This document shows, piece by piece, positions 6,707 through 12,779 of a DNA stretch of 13,448 nt. The position numbers and the translations under genes were made by a program. Every line of letters starts with the position of its first letter. The stretch's first letter is position 1. A model generated the notes under the pieces. It was not told where the DNA came from. It made no database searches and saw only the letters and a list, made by a program, of their open reading frames with translations. Source of the stretch: Oscillospiraceae bacterium (GTDB taxonomy: Bacteria > Bacillota_A > Clostridia > Oscillospirales > Oscillospiraceae); assembly GCA_017396725.1 (NCBI GenBank), contig JAFQLA010000030.1, forward strand, positions 1 through 13,448, given 5' to 3'.

Positions 6707-7788
6707 TGAAAAACAAGATTTCTCTCAAGAAGATCGCCGCTTCCGCATGGCGTCCCGCGCTGGCACTGGTGGCAGCTATCCTCGTCAGCTCCCTGATCCT
6801 CGTGATCTTCGGTTACGATGTGGGCGAGAGCTACAAAGCTATGTTCACCGCATCTTTTAAGAATCTGCGTACCGTCAGTAACCTCATCAACAACAGTACG
6901 CCTCTGCTTTTCTGCGGTCTGGCAGTTGCCATTTCCTACCGCGGCAGCGTATTTAATATCGGCGCGGAAGGTCAGTTTATTGCAGGTACTATTGCCGCTT
7001 GCTGGGTGGGCGTTACCTTCGATACTCTCCCCGGCATCGTGCTGATCGTTCTTATGATGCTGGCAGGCGCCCTGGCCGGTGCTCTTTGGGCATATATCCC
7101 CGGCATGCTGAAGGCCCGCTATGATATCAACGAGGTCATCACCACCATCATGTTCAACTACATCGCGCTGAACATCATCGGCTGCCTCACCCGCACCGTG
7201 ATGCGCGATACCAACCAGGCTGACCCCCAGTCCTTCCCCATTGCCGAGCAGGGCTGGATGCCCTACCTGATCCCCGGCACCAAGATGAACTCCGGTTTCG
7301 TGGTGGCAGTTCTGGCAGCCATTCTTCTCTACATCGTTCTCTTTAAGACTCCCTTTGGCTTTGAAGTCCGCTCCGTCGGCTTCAACAAGATCGCATCCCA
7401 GTATGCCGGCATCAGCGTGAAGAATGTGACCATCAAGACCATGATGATCGCAGGCGCTGTGGCAGGTCTCGGCGGCGCCATCGAAGTGACCGGCGCTTCC
7501 CACTACATCTTCGAAAAGATCTCCAACGGCTTCGGCTATACCGGTATTGCTATCTCTGTATTGGCCAATAACAACCCTGTAGGCGTTATTCTCAGTGCGC
7601 TGCTCTTCGGCTTCCTGAAGACCGGTTCTTCCACTATGCAGCGTCTTGTAAACGCATCCGCACAGTTTACCTCTGTTATTCAGGGTATCGTGATCCTCTT
7701 CATTGCCGTTTCCGCAAGCTCCAATGCATCCGTCAAGCGCAATAAGAAGAGCAAGGAAGAAACCAAGAAGGAGGGTGCTAAGGTATGA
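6706..7788 (+). CDS. BMP-type ABC importer permease 1 (BPD_transp_2 family)
   Basis: Integral membrane protein of 360 aa with about 8-10 hydrophobic helices. The family motif FNIGAEGQF is at residues 83-91, followed by LKARYDINEVITTIMFNYIAL. The C-terminus is lysine-rich and cytosolic. It corresponds to NupP and forms the channel together with the next gene. The start overlaps the ATPase stop as TAATG (TAA 6704-6706, ATG 6706-6708), with a full AGGAGGT site 8 bases upstream, so translation is coupled. No sign of truncation. Confidence 0.94.
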   Translation: MKNKISLKKIAASAWRPALALVAAILVSSLILVIFGYDVGESYKAMFTASFKNLRTVSNLINNSTPLLFCGLAVAISYRGSVFNIGAEGQFIAGTIAACWVGVTFDTLPGIVLIVLMMLAGALAGALWAYIPGMLKARYDINEVITTIMFNYIALNIIGCLTRTVMRDTNQADPQSFPIAEQGWMPYLIPGTKMNSGFVVAVLAAILLYIVLFKTPFGFEVRSVGFNKIASQYAGISVKNVTIKTMMIAGAVAGLGGAIEVTGASHYIFEKISNGFGYTGIAISVLANNNPVGVILSALLFGFLKTGSSTMQRLVNASAQFTSVIQGIVILFIAVSASSNASVKRNKKSKEETKKEGAKV

Positions 7789-8699
7789 CATATTTTCTCG
7801 CATCTACTGTTCGCATGGCGATTCCTCTGATGATCGCGGCGCTGGGCCTCGTCGTTTCTGAGCGCGCTGGCCTTATGAACATCGGCGTAGAAGGCATTAT
7901 GCTTTTCGGCTGCTTCTTCTCCTTCTTTGTATCCTTCAATACCGGCTCCACCTGGCTGGGCCTTGCCGCCGGTATGGCAGCAGGGTGCATTGCCTCGCTG
8001 ATCTTTGCCGTAGCTACCATCACATTCAAAGCTTCGCAGATCGTGGTGGGCTGCGCCATGAATATGTTAGGCTCCGGCCTTACGGCGGTTATGTTCCGCA
8101 AGTACTTCATGGAAAGCAATATCAACGGTGCAATGGCTGAATCCTTCCAGGCTATTGCCATCCCCGGCCTGAGCAAGATCCCCCTCATCGGCGATATGCT
8201 CTTCAACCACAACATCATCGTCTATGTCGGCTATGTGCTGGTATTTGCCGTATGGTTTGTAATGAACCGCACCTCCATCGGTGTAAAGATCATCGCCGTC
8301 GGTGAACATCCCAAGGCGGCAGACAGCCTCGGTATCAATGTATTTACCGTTCGCTATCTCTCCACCGCGTTCTCCGGCCTTATGATGGGCCTTGCCGGTG
8401 TATATCTGGCAATTGCTCTTTCCAACACCTTCCAGACCGATATGACCGGCGGTAAGGGCTACATTGCCATGGCCGTTGTGGTTCTGGGTCAGTGGAAAGC
8501 GCTGGGTGTTATGGCAGGCGCTCTGGTATTCGGCGCCGCGCAGGCTCTGCAGATGGTTATCCAGAATGCGGGCGTTGCCATCCACTACAACCTGGTTCTG
8601 GCTATCCCCTATGTGGTGACCGTGATCGCCGTTGTGATCTCCGGCCGTACCCGCAGTATCGAGGCCAGCGCCAAGGGTACCCCCTATATCAAGTCCTAA
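7785..8699 (+). CDS. BMP-type ABC importer permease 2 (BPD_transp_2 family)
   Basis: Integral membrane protein of 304 aa, the usual size of the shorter permease (NupQ type). The motif ERAGLMNIGVEGIML (residues 26-40) matches the permease 1 motif, and the later segment VGEHPKAADSLGINV is the typical cytosolic loop that contacts the ATPase. It overlaps the preceding gene by 4 bases (ATGA), with AAGGAGGG about 9 bases upstream. It pairs with permease 1 as a heterodimeric channel. The 194 bases to the lipoprotein gene contain a separate promoter. Confidence 0.94.
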   Translation: MTYFLASTVRMAIPLMIAALGLVVSERAGLMNIGVEGIMLFGCFFSFFVSFNTGSTWLGLAAGMAAGCIASLIFAVATITFKASQIVVGCAMNMLGSGLTAVMFRKYFMESNINGAMAESFQAIAIPGLSKIPLIGDMLFNHNIIVYVGYVLVFAVWFVMNRTSIGVKIIAVGEHPKAADSLGINVFTVRYLSTAFSGLMMGLAGVYLAIALSNTFQTDMTGGKGYIAMAVVVLGQWKALGVMAGALVFGAAQALQMVIQNAGVAIHYNLVLAIPYVVTVIAVVISGRTRSIEASAKGTPYIKS

Positions 8700-8708
8700 A
8701 AACGATAG

Positions 8709-8753
8709 TTTTGTGCATTATAGCCAAAAAAGACCCACTTTTTTCGCACGCAA
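8709..8753 (+). other. Weak stem-loop after permease 2, possible attenuator
   Basis: AAAAAAG-ACCCA-CTTTTTT (8726-8744) is nested in a partial outer pairing of TTTTGTGC with GCACGCAAAA. The AT-only stem is weak. It could partly terminate transcription between the membrane genes and the lipoprotein gene, or do nothing. Confidence 0.35.
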
Positions 8754-8759
8754 AACAAC

Positions 8760-8788
8760 TTGTCACAAGCGGTTAGTTGTTGTATAAT
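8760..8788 (+). promoter_or_regulatory. Internal sigma-A promoter of the BMP lipoprotein gene
   Basis: TTGTCA (8760-8765), 17-base spacer, TATAAT (8783-8788), with start near 8795 and a leader of about 100 bases. The -35 lies in a perfect 11-bp palindrome CTTGTCACAAG (8759-8769), itself flanked by AACAACT (8754-8760) and AGTTGTT (8775-8781). The leader holds a small hairpin GGAAA / TTTCC (8836-8852). A separate promoter would supply the excess of binding protein that importers need. Confidence 0.8.
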
Positions 8789-8893
8789 AGCCGCATGGTA
8801 AGCATTGGCTTTGTCCTACAAAAACATGGATAGCGGAAAGATTCCGTTTCCAAATAAATTACCCCGGCAAAAATTTAAGGAGGAAATTTCCAA

Positions 8894-9958
8894 ATGAAAA
8901 AGTTCTTGGCTATGCTCATGGCTCTGGTCATGATCCTGTCCCTGGTTGCTTGCGGCGGTACTTCCGATGACGGTGCTGCTGATGATGGCGAAGGCGCTGC
9001 TGACGGCGCAGGCGACGGCGCTGCAGAAGGCGATTACAGCGATCTGCAGTTCGGCTTCCTGATCCCCGGCTCCCCCACTGACGGTGGCTTCTCTCAGCGT
9101 TGCGTTGAAGCTGCTGCTTACATCGAAGAACAGTTCCCCGGCTGCTCCACTTCCGTAGTTCAGGCTGCTACCGCTGAAGAAATCAAGCAGGCTGGCTCCG
9201 AAATGGCAGACGAAGGCTACACCGCAGTGTTCGGCCACGGCGGTCAGTGCTCCTATCCCTTCTCTGAAATCTGCGGCGACTATCCCGATGTATGGTTCGC
9301 TACCATGGGCGGCGACTGCCGTGACACCAACCTCTTCGAAATCAACATGTGCTTCGAACAGGTTTGCTACGTTCTGGGCGTTGCAGCTGCTCTGACTTCT
9401 GACACCGGCGTTATCGCTTGGCAGACCGGCGGCGACTATGCTTCCTACACCAAGACCACCAACGCTTACGAAATGGGCGCTAAGTCCGTGAACCCCGACA
9501 TCGAAGTTCTCTCCCAGGTTCTCTCCGCTGTTGACCCCACCGTTGGTTATGAAACCGCTCTGAGCCAGATCGATGCTGGCGCTTCCTGCGTACTTTCCAA
9601 CTCCAACGAAGCTCAGTCCGGTGCCATCAAGGCCTGCGCTGAAAAGGGCGTTTACACCGCTGGTTGCATCGGTGACTTCACCGATCAGGCTCCCGATCAG
9701 GTTATCATGAACATGTTCTGTGAATATGCTCCTGCATACGCAGCAGCTGTTCAGGCTATCATTGACGGCGACGTTCCCCAGCAGCTCGACGTTACTCCCG
9801 CTTCTCTGGACGTAGCTCTGTTCTGGACTTGGAATGATGCCGTTAAGGCTACCCTGTCTGACGAAGACATCGCTACCATCGAACAGGCTTGGGAAGACGT
9901 TAAGTCCGGCGCTGTTCATGTTCCCGATGAATTCGAATACGCTGCAAGCCTGGCCTAA
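8894..9958 (+). CDS. BMP-family substrate-binding lipoprotein
   Basis: Extracytoplasmic solute receptor of 354 aa. The lipoprotein signal peptide ends in LVAC with the lipidated Cys20, followed by an acidic Gly/Ala/Asp linker (to about residue 50) and a periplasmic-binding-protein type 1 fold. The start is strong: TAAGGAGG 8-10 bases before ATG. The classic BMP ligand loop (DxSFN) is replaced by SPTDGGFSQ, like the GDGGW/F subgroup, so purine nucleosides should not be assumed as ligand. Eleven cysteines occur in the mature chain besides Cys20, which is unusual for an exported protein and points to an anaerobe. Codon use is strongly biased (GCT, GAA, GTT, TCC), consistent with high expression. 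It is last in the importer cluster but has its own promoter. Family sure, ligand unknown. Confidence 0.93.
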   Translation: MKKFLAMLMALVMILSLVACGGTSDDGAADDGEGAADGAGDGAAEGDYSDLQFGFLIPGSPTDGGFSQRCVEAAAYIEEQFPGCSTSVVQAATAEEIKQAGSEMADEGYTAVFGHGGQCSYPFSEICGDYPDVWFATMGGDCRDTNLFEINMCFEQVCYVLGVAAALTSDTGVIAWQTGGDYASYTKTTNAYEMGAKSVNPDIEVLSQVLSAVDPTVGYETALSQIDAGASCVLSNSNEAQSGAIKACAEKGVYTAGCIGDFTDQAPDQVIMNMFCEYAPAYAAAVQAIIDGDVPQQLDVTPASLDVALFWTWNDAVKATLSDEDIATIEQAWEDVKSGAVHVPDEFEYAASLA

Positions 9959-9991
9959 TCTCCAAGCGCTGTAAGCAATTCATTTCAACTA

Positions 9992-10028
9992 AAAAAAGAA
10001 CCGGTGCAAAAAGCACCGGTTCTTTTTT
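9992..10028 (+). terminator. Intrinsic terminator after the BMP lipoprotein gene
   Basis: Sixteen-bp perfect stem from AAAAAAGAACCGGTGC to GCACCGGTTCTTTTTT around an AAAAA loop; the last Ts are the U-tract. Symmetric, so active on both strands. It separates the importer from the MBL gene. Confidence 0.93.
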
Positions 10029-10032
10029 GCTC

Positions 10033-10060
10033 TTGTCAGAGAGAAAAAATCGGGTATAAT
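10033..10060 (+). promoter_or_regulatory. Sigma-A promoter of the MBL-fold gene
   Basis: TTGTCA (10033-10038), 16-base spacer, TATAAT (10055-10060). The expected start near 10067 is only 7 bases before the ATG at 10074, which favours the ATG at 10104 as the true start. A small CCGCA-A-TGCGG hairpin lies at 10069-10079. Confidence 0.75.
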
Positions 10061-10103
10061 GAAATGAGCCGCAATGCGGTATTTCAAGAAGGGGGCGCGG
10101 AAA

Positions 10104-10847
10104 ATGCGGGTCAGTACAGTTGCCAATGCGGGACTCATGGTCGAAGGCAACGGAAAGAAAGTTTTGCTCGATGCGATATACAGCCGCGCGCCCAAGGGCT
10201 TCAGCCCTATTCCTGCGGAGAAGTATGAAGCACTTTTGGAGGGTGAAGCACCCTATGACGGTGTGACCCATGTGCTGGTGAGTCACTATCATTGGGATCA
10301 TTACGCCACCGATGCCATGAAGCGCTTTTTGGAGCATAATGCTCCCGTTCTTTGGATGATCAATACTTACGGCATGCCTCAAAAGCTGCCGCAGAGTGCG
10401 GATATTCGCCTGCTGCCGCCGGAGAAGGACAAGATCTTCACCCTGGATCTGGGCGGCGGAGACCGGGCGGAGGCTTTTGTCATCGCCCATAGCGGACGGG
10501 AATTCCGCGAGGTGGATGTGGCCTGTTTCAGTGTGCATCTCGGCGGCAGGAGTATTCTGGTGCTTTCCGACGCCAACTTTGATCCCGATTATATTTCCGC
10601 CATGGCAGGGGAGCAGGAGTATGACGCGGTATTTTCCAATCCGCTCTTCCTGGATATTCCCGGTGGCCGTGAGGCGCTGTTCCGCCGCTTGAAGGCGAAA
10701 AAAAGCATTATCTATCACTTGCCCTATCCGGAAGACGATGTTTTCAGCATGGTCAAGATGGCGAAAAAAGACGCGGAGCTTTTCGGCGCGTCTTTTACCC
10801 GCCCTGTGGTTTTCTGGGAAGGAAAGGAAGAATCCATCGAACTATAA
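10104..10847 (+). CDS. MBL-fold metallo-hydrolase
   Basis: Cytosolic metallo-beta-lactamase-fold protein of 247 aa. VTHVLVSHYHWDHYATD contains the HxHxDH metal site (His61, His63, Asp65, His66). Further candidate ligands are His129 (VIAHSG), Asp156 (VLVLSDANFD) and His205 (YHLPYPEDD), an order like the UlaG/COG2220-type hydrolases. The substrate cannot be read from the sequence. I chose ATG 10104 because GGGGG-rich Shine-Dalgarno sequence AAGGGGGCG lies about 8 bases before it and because the promoter places the upstream in-frame ATG (10074) almost at the transcript start. It is a single-gene unit with its own promoter and terminator, convergent with the TauE genes. No link to the importer can be shown. 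Confidence 0.87.
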   Translation: MRVSTVANAGLMVEGNGKKVLLDAIYSRAPKGFSPIPAEKYEALLEGEAPYDGVTHVLVSHYHWDHYATDAMKRFLEHNAPVLWMINTYGMPQKLPQSADIRLLPPEKDKIFTLDLGGGDRAEAFVIAHSGREFREVDVACFSVHLGGRSILVLSDANFDPDYISAMAGEQEYDAVFSNPLFLDIPGGREALFRRLKAKKSIIYHLPYPEDDVFSMVKMAKKDAELFGASFTRPVVFWEGKEESIEL

Positions 10848-10872
10848 AAAGACGCCGTCAGGCGTCTTTTTT
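10846..10872. terminator. Shared bidirectional terminator of convergent genes
   Basis: Eleven-bp stem AAAAAGACGCC / GGCGTCTTTTT with loop GTCA. It begins at the MBL stop codon (10845-10847), and the loop contains the reverse complement of the TGA stop of the minus-strand gene. It serves both strands. Confidence 0.9.
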
Positions 10873-11229
10873 CTTGGCGAAAATGTTTTTCAGCATAGTA
10901 AATCCGCAAAAAAGCAAGAATAAGCCAAAGGGCTTTCGCAGAAAACCGCTGTCCAGCCACAAAGTAAGTGCAGAGCCTGCCAGCGCGCCCATAGCTGCCC
11001 ACGGAACGGTGCGGCGAATGACGGGTGGGTGCAGAAGGCCCTTTTTGCGGTATACCATCAGCGCGGAGAAAGCGGTGGGGAGGAAGAAAAGAAGGTTGAT
11101 CCCCTGGGCGGTGCGCTGATCAAAATTGAAAAAGAGGGTCATGATCAAAAGGAGCAGCGTGCCGCCGCCAATGCCCCATGCGGAAATGATCCCGCTGAGA
11201 AAGGCTGCAAAAAAGTAGAGAAGGGTCAT
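10858..11229 (-). CDS. Half-size TauE/SafE-family membrane protein (second half)
   Basis: Small membrane protein of 123 aa with four predicted helices. The segment FLSGIISAWGIGGGTLLLLIM carries the Gly-rich repeat motif of TauE/SafE (DUF81) transporters, and LRKPFGLFLLFCGFTMLKNIF matches the closing helix of such repeats. Full-length members (about 250 aa) have two such repeats and export sulfite, sulfoacetate or other organic anions. Here the two repeats are separate genes: this start overlaps the stop of the upstream half by 4 bases (ATGA), with only a weak site in front, so translation is coupled. The stop lies in the loop of the shared terminator. The two products probably form a heterodimer (inference); the substrate is unknown. 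Confidence 0.82.
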   Translation of the reverse strand: MTLLYFFAAFLSGIISAWGIGGGTLLLLIMTLFFNFDQRTAQGINLLFFLPTAFSALMVYRKKGLLHPPVIRRTVPWAAMGALAGSALTLWLDSGFLRKPFGLFLLFCGFTMLKNIFAKKKDA

Positions 11230-11573
11230 AAAAGGTATTTCACTCCCGCATAAAGAAGGAATGCGGCGAAGGCCAGATGCAGGATTTTAGGCGGCATGGA
11301 GTGGAAAATGCGTCCGCCTACAAAGCCGCCTGCGGCACCGCCCAAAAGAAAAGGCAGAGCCAAAGAGAGATTTGTGGCAGAGCCGAGAAAATACGCTGCG
11401 GAGGACACCATGCAGACAGGGAAAATGATGGCTACGCAGTTGGCAAAAAGCCGGTGGGAGGAGAGTTCGGTTTCCTTTTTCAGCATGGGGAGAAGGATCA
11501 TACCGCCGCCTCCGCCGAAAAAGCCGCTGATAAAACCCGTGAGGGTACCTGTCAGGGGAAGTTTGTTCTGCAT
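11226..11573 (-). CDS. Half-size TauE/SafE-family membrane protein (first half)
   Basis: Membrane protein of 115 aa starting MQNKLPLTGTLTGFISGFF. The run GFFGGGGGMILLPML is the N-terminal signature repeat of TauE/SafE transporters, and HLAFAAFLLYAGVKYLL is the fourth helix. The ATG at 11573 is chosen over the longer open frame (to 11684) because GAGG lies 8-9 bases upstream and the extension is hydrophilic and antisense to the DUF1540 end. It is cotranscribed with the second half (4-base overlap) and perhaps with the DUF1540 gene, 52 bases upstream. Together the halves (238 aa) equal one normal transporter. Anion export is expected from the family; the exact solute is open. Confidence 0.83.
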   Translation of the reverse strand: MQNKLPLTGTLTGFISGFFGGGGGMILLPMLKKETELSSHRLFANCVAIIFPVCMVSSAAYFLGSATNLSLALPFLLGGAAGGFVGGRIFHSMPPKILHLAFAAFLLYAGVKYLL

Positions 11574-11597
11574 CGTGAAACCTCGCTTTCTATGTAG

Positions 11598-11620
11598 CGA
11601 TGCGGGATAGACCCGCATCG
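11598..11620 (-). other. Hairpin between DUF1540 and TauE genes
   Basis: Perfect 9-bp stem CGATGCGGG / CCCGCATCG with a 5-base loop, without a T-run on the minus strand. It is probably an RNA processing or protective hairpin, or a leaky terminator, in the DUF1540-TauE gap. Confidence 0.55.
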
Positions 11621-11625
11621 TGGCT

Positions 11626-11823
11626 TTACTTTTTCTTAAAGCTCTGGCAGTCGGTGCACTGGTCCATGGTAGGATTGGCCTCATGGGTGCCCACCTGAAT
11701 GGAAGAGAGACCGCAGTACTGACCGGACTGGCAATGATGGGCGCAGCTGGTCACAGCGCAGCGGATGGATTCATTGGGAGTGCAGGACTTGCCGTCCATA
11801 GTGGTGTTGCAGTTGGTGTTCAT
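11626..11823 (-). CDS. DUF1540 Cys-rich small protein
   Basis: Protein of 65 aa with eight cysteines (5, 14, 22, 27, 31, 37, 56, 59). IRCAVTSCAHHCQSGQYC, then a spacer, then CTDCQSF matches the DUF1540 pattern (C-x4-C-x3-C-x5-C ... C-x2-C), common in Clostridia and Bacilli, often as tandem units. This is a single unit with two extra N-terminal Cys. Metal (zinc or iron) binding is likely from the spacing; the biological role of the family is not known to me. CGGAGGA lies 8 bases before ATG on the minus strand. It is divergent from the folT unit and upstream of the two TauE halves in the same direction. The call is well supported by the motif, the function is open. Confidence 0.88.
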   Translation of the reverse strand: MNTNCNTTMDGKSCTPNESIRCAVTSCAHHCQSGQYCGLSSIQVGTHEANPTMDQCTDCQSFKKK

Positions 11824-11894
11824 TGAAGGTTCCTCCGTGAGATATAATGAGAGCAGCGATGCCGCCGGGGGATAGTATGCGCAGAAAGAAAAAT

Positions 11895-11924
11895 TCTATA
11901 CTGTCTTGACAGTGGGGGTGTGAA
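11895..11924 (-). promoter_or_regulatory. Putative promoter of the DUF1540 gene
   Basis: Minus-strand TTCACA (11919-11924), 18-base spacer, TATAGA (11895-11900). Weak match. It overlaps the folT promoter region on the other strand. Confidence 0.4.
11901..11912. promoter_or_regulatory. Palindrome CTGTC-TT-GACAG over divergent promoters
   Basis: A 12-bp inverted repeat that contains the folT -35 box and abuts the -10 of the DUF1540 promoter. Possible operator for an unknown regulator; the arms are short (5 bp). Confidence 0.35.
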
Positions 11925-11934
11925 GTGCTACTAT
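11906..11934 (+). promoter_or_regulatory. Sigma-A promoter of the folT unit
   Basis: TTGACA (11906-11911), 17-base spacer, TACTAT (11929-11934). The start is expected near 11941, 15 bases before the riboswitch, leaving a leader of about 250 bases. Confidence 0.85.
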
Positions 11935-11955
11935 CGTGTTGTAAAATTTGAGTTT

Positions 11956-12058
11956 GGCAGAGTAAGTCTGCGCGGGTCATGTGCCGATGAGACGGGGAGT
12001 TGTTCATCGGACGGAGTGCTGTAAAAGGTGCGCCGCGCGCGGGCTGCATCCCGCTGTC
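11956..12058 (+). ncRNA. Tetrahydrofolate (THF) riboswitch
   Basis: The 103-base leader element fits the THF aptamer. P1 is GGCAG (11956-11960) with CTGTC (12054-12058). The conserved AGAGTA follows P1. P2 is GCGCGG (11970-11975) with CCGCGC (12033-12038). GTG then leads into P3, CCGATGA (11984-11990) with TCATCGG (12004-12010), whose loop holds GGGGAGTTGT. ACGGAGTG and GGTG follow, then TGCATCC at 12045-12051. Loop GGGA (11995-11998) can pair with TCCC (12049-12052) as the known pseudoknot. It sits before a folate-type ECF gene, the usual target. Reduced folate binding would favour the downstream terminator. Confidence 0.86.
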
Positions 12059-12084
12059 ACGTGCAAGAGTGGAATTCTTGTTTT

Positions 12085-12132
12085 CCTCTTTTCGGGCGTG
12101 TTGGCGCGCTGCGAAAAGAGGTTTTCTTTTTT
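12085..12132 (+). terminator. Riboswitch-controlled terminator before folT
   Basis: Ten-bp stem CCTCTTTTCG (12085-12094) / CGAAAAGAGG (12112-12121) followed by TTTTCTTTTTT, located 60 bases before the start codon and 26 bases after the aptamer. This is the expression platform of the riboswitch. A small CAAGA / TCTTG hairpin lies between them and could take part in the switch. Confidence 0.88.
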
Positions 12133-12192
12133 CGCGGGCGTGCTGCCGTTTGGATTTCCTTGCAGTGCCGACGGAAAAAAGGAGGAAAAAAT

Positions 12193-12735
12193 ATGAAAAA
12201 ATCTCAAATTACAACTCGTAAACTGGTGATCTCCGCTATGCTGGCTGCTATGTATGTGGCGCTTTGCTTTGCGAAGATCCGCATCGGTACACTGCAGATC
12301 ACGGTCTCCAGCCTGCCGGTGATCATGGGCGGATTGCTTTTTGGTCCGCTGTGGGGCTTTGCCGTTGGTTTTATCGGCAGCTTTTTTGAACAGCTCCTGA
12401 CCTATGGCGTTGATTTTACCACCATTTTGTGGCTCGTTCCCATTGGCGTGCGCGGCCTTATGGTGGGGGCTTATGCCAAGGCGAAGAAGACGGAGCTTGA
12501 CCGCAAGCAGCTTTGCTTCATTCTGATCCTCAGCTCTCTTGTGGTCACAACGCTGAATACCGCCTCTATCTATCTCCACAGTGTGATCTGGGATTACTAC
12601 ACCTTCGCTTATGTATTCGGCAGCATCGTTTCCCGTTATCTTGCCGGCGTGCTGACGGCTGTTGTTCTGGTGATAGTGGTGCCGGAACTGATGCGTCTTT
12701 TGCGGAAGAGCCGGATCCTTCCCAGGTACGAATAA
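12193..12735 (+). CDS. folT: ECF transporter S component, folate family
   Basis: Membrane protein of 180 aa with about six helices, the substrate-capturing S component of an energy-coupling-factor importer. The N-terminus TTRKLVISAMLAAMYVAL carries the small-residue motif that docks on EcfT. ITVSSLPVIMGGLLFGPLWGF is typical of the folate-type group (TIGR04518). No EcfA/EcfT genes are nearby, as usual for group II ECF systems that share an energising module encoded elsewhere. AAGGAGG lies 8 bases before the ATG at 12193; upstream in-frame codons belong to the riboswitch and terminator and are not coding. The folate assignment rests on both the protein and the THF riboswitch in its leader. Confidence 0.9.
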   Translation: MKKSQITTRKLVISAMLAAMYVALCFAKIRIGTLQITVSSLPVIMGGLLFGPLWGFAVGFIGSFFEQLLTYGVDFTTILWLVPIGVRGLMVGAYAKAKKTELDRKQLCFILILSSLVVTTLNTASIYLHSVIWDYYTFAYVFGSIVSRYLAGVLTAVVLVIVVPELMRLLRKSRILPRYE

Positions 12736-12740
12736 AAAGA

Positions 12741-12774
12741 AACCGCTCTGTTCAAAAGAACAGAGCGGTTTTTT
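12741..12774. terminator. Bidirectional terminator between folT and MarR genes
   Basis: Thirteen-bp stem AACCGCTCTGTTC / GAACAGAGCGGTT with an AAAA loop, Ts after it and As before it. It ends both convergent genes; the MarR stop is at 12780-12782. Confidence 0.93.
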
Positions 12775-12779
12775 GTGAT

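Noticed and set aside
6661..9919. Long minus-strand open frames (6661-7803, 8067-8585, 8816-9919) opposite the permeases and lipoprotein
   Set aside because: Shadows from codon bias; no start signals or domains.
10074..10103. Upstream ATG for the MBL-fold protein
   Set aside because: It lies about 7 bases after the predicted transcript start and has no ribosome binding site; 10104 has one.
12028..12192. N-terminal extension of the folT protein (open frame from 12028)
   Set aside because: The segment is riboswitch and terminator; the ATG at 12193 has an ideal ribosome binding site and starts the normal S-component sequence.
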